From JANRLT01 sp041736895 (GTDB lineage Bacteria > Planctomycetota > Planctomycetia > Pirellulales > JALHPA01), in assembly GCA_041736895.1 (NCBI GenBank), contig JBGSSS010000141.1:1-6304 (forward strand): a stretch of 6,304 nt of DNA. Direction: 5' to 3'. Under the pieces are notes generated by a model that saw only the letters and a program-made list of their open reading frames with translations, was not told the DNA's origin and did not search any database. Every line of letters begins with the position of its first letter. Position 1 is the first letter of the stretch. This document shows, one piece after another, positions 6,244 to 6,304 of this stretch. Made by a program: the position numbers and the translations under genes.

Positions 6244-6304
6244 GGCGCGACAAAAGGGTGACGAGGTACTGCTATTACAAGGCCGACGGCTGCTGGAGCC
6301 GGCG
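6242..6304 (+). CDS. Start of an unrecognised gene (first 21 codons; cut off by window)
   Basis: An ATG at 6242 opens a frame with no stop to the window edge, encoding MARQKGDEVLLLQGRRLLEP and onward. AGGAG 9 bases upstream is a strong Shine-Dalgarno, and the frame begins 130 bases after the terminator of the preceding gene, as expected for a new transcription unit. The N-terminus is charged and has no signal peptide, so a cytoplasmic product is likely. Twenty-one residues are too few to assign a family. No convincing promoter was found in 6113-6214. Confidence 0.6.
   Translation, partial: MARQKGDEVLLLQGRRLLEPA

Noticed and set aside
5321..6253. Minus-strand open frame (310 codons) opposite the DUF1573 gene
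   Set aside because: It runs through the intrinsic terminator and over the start of the next gene, and shows no family features. The plus strand encodes the DUF1573 protein.
6067..6261. Plus-strand open frame after the DUF1573 gene (64 codons)
   Set aside because: It reads straight through the terminator hairpin and overlaps the better supported ATG at 6242 in another frame.

Overview
The window looks like chromosomal DNA from a planctomycete, probably of the Pirellulales type. This is inferred from three things: a Hanks-type Ser/Thr kinase with a single membrane span, a secreted DUF1573 (SCGCT motif) protein, and an exported thioredoxin/NHL-repeat protein, all in moderately GC-rich DNA with long intergenic spacers. 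No species marker is present. I see no mobile element, CRISPR array, tRNA or rRNA.

Layout. (1) Positions 1-1859, minus strand: 5' part (619 codons) of a transmembrane Ser/Thr protein kinase whose C-terminal periplasmic domain runs off the left edge. (2) 1860-2120: intergenic, with a perfect TATAAT box for the kinase and two copies of an 18-bp palindrome in tandem. (3) 2121-4346, minus strand: a secreted NHLRC2-like protein (signal peptide, thioredoxin fold with a CCINC active site, six NHL repeats, C-terminal beta domain with a Cys pair). I move its start inward to 4346, where there is a good ribosome binding site and signal peptide. (4) 4347-4889: a 543-base divergent intergenic region with a promoter candidate for each flanking gene and two pairs of ATTGCG direct repeats spaced one helical turn apart. 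(5) 4890-6056, plus strand: a secreted DUF1573 protein read from a GTG start, followed by a textbook intrinsic terminator at 6082-6112. (6) 6242-6304, plus strand: the first 21 codons of an unrecognised gene, whose Shine-Dalgarno sequence sits in the loop of a perfect 11-bp hairpin that also takes in the A and T of the ATG.

How the genes may relate. Two of the three large products are predicted to be exported and the third spans the membrane, so the window is about the cell envelope. The thioredoxin/NHL protein and the DUF1573 protein are divergently transcribed from one intergenic region and both carry paired cysteines, so co-regulation or a redox partnership is possible but unproven. The kinase is separated from the NHLRC2-like gene by 261 bases, has its own promoter candidate, and is probably a separate unit. 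The most unusual signals are non-coding: the start-site hairpin at 6215-6243, the palindrome pair at 2020-2067, and the phased ATTGCG pairs at 4561-4576 and 4742-4757.
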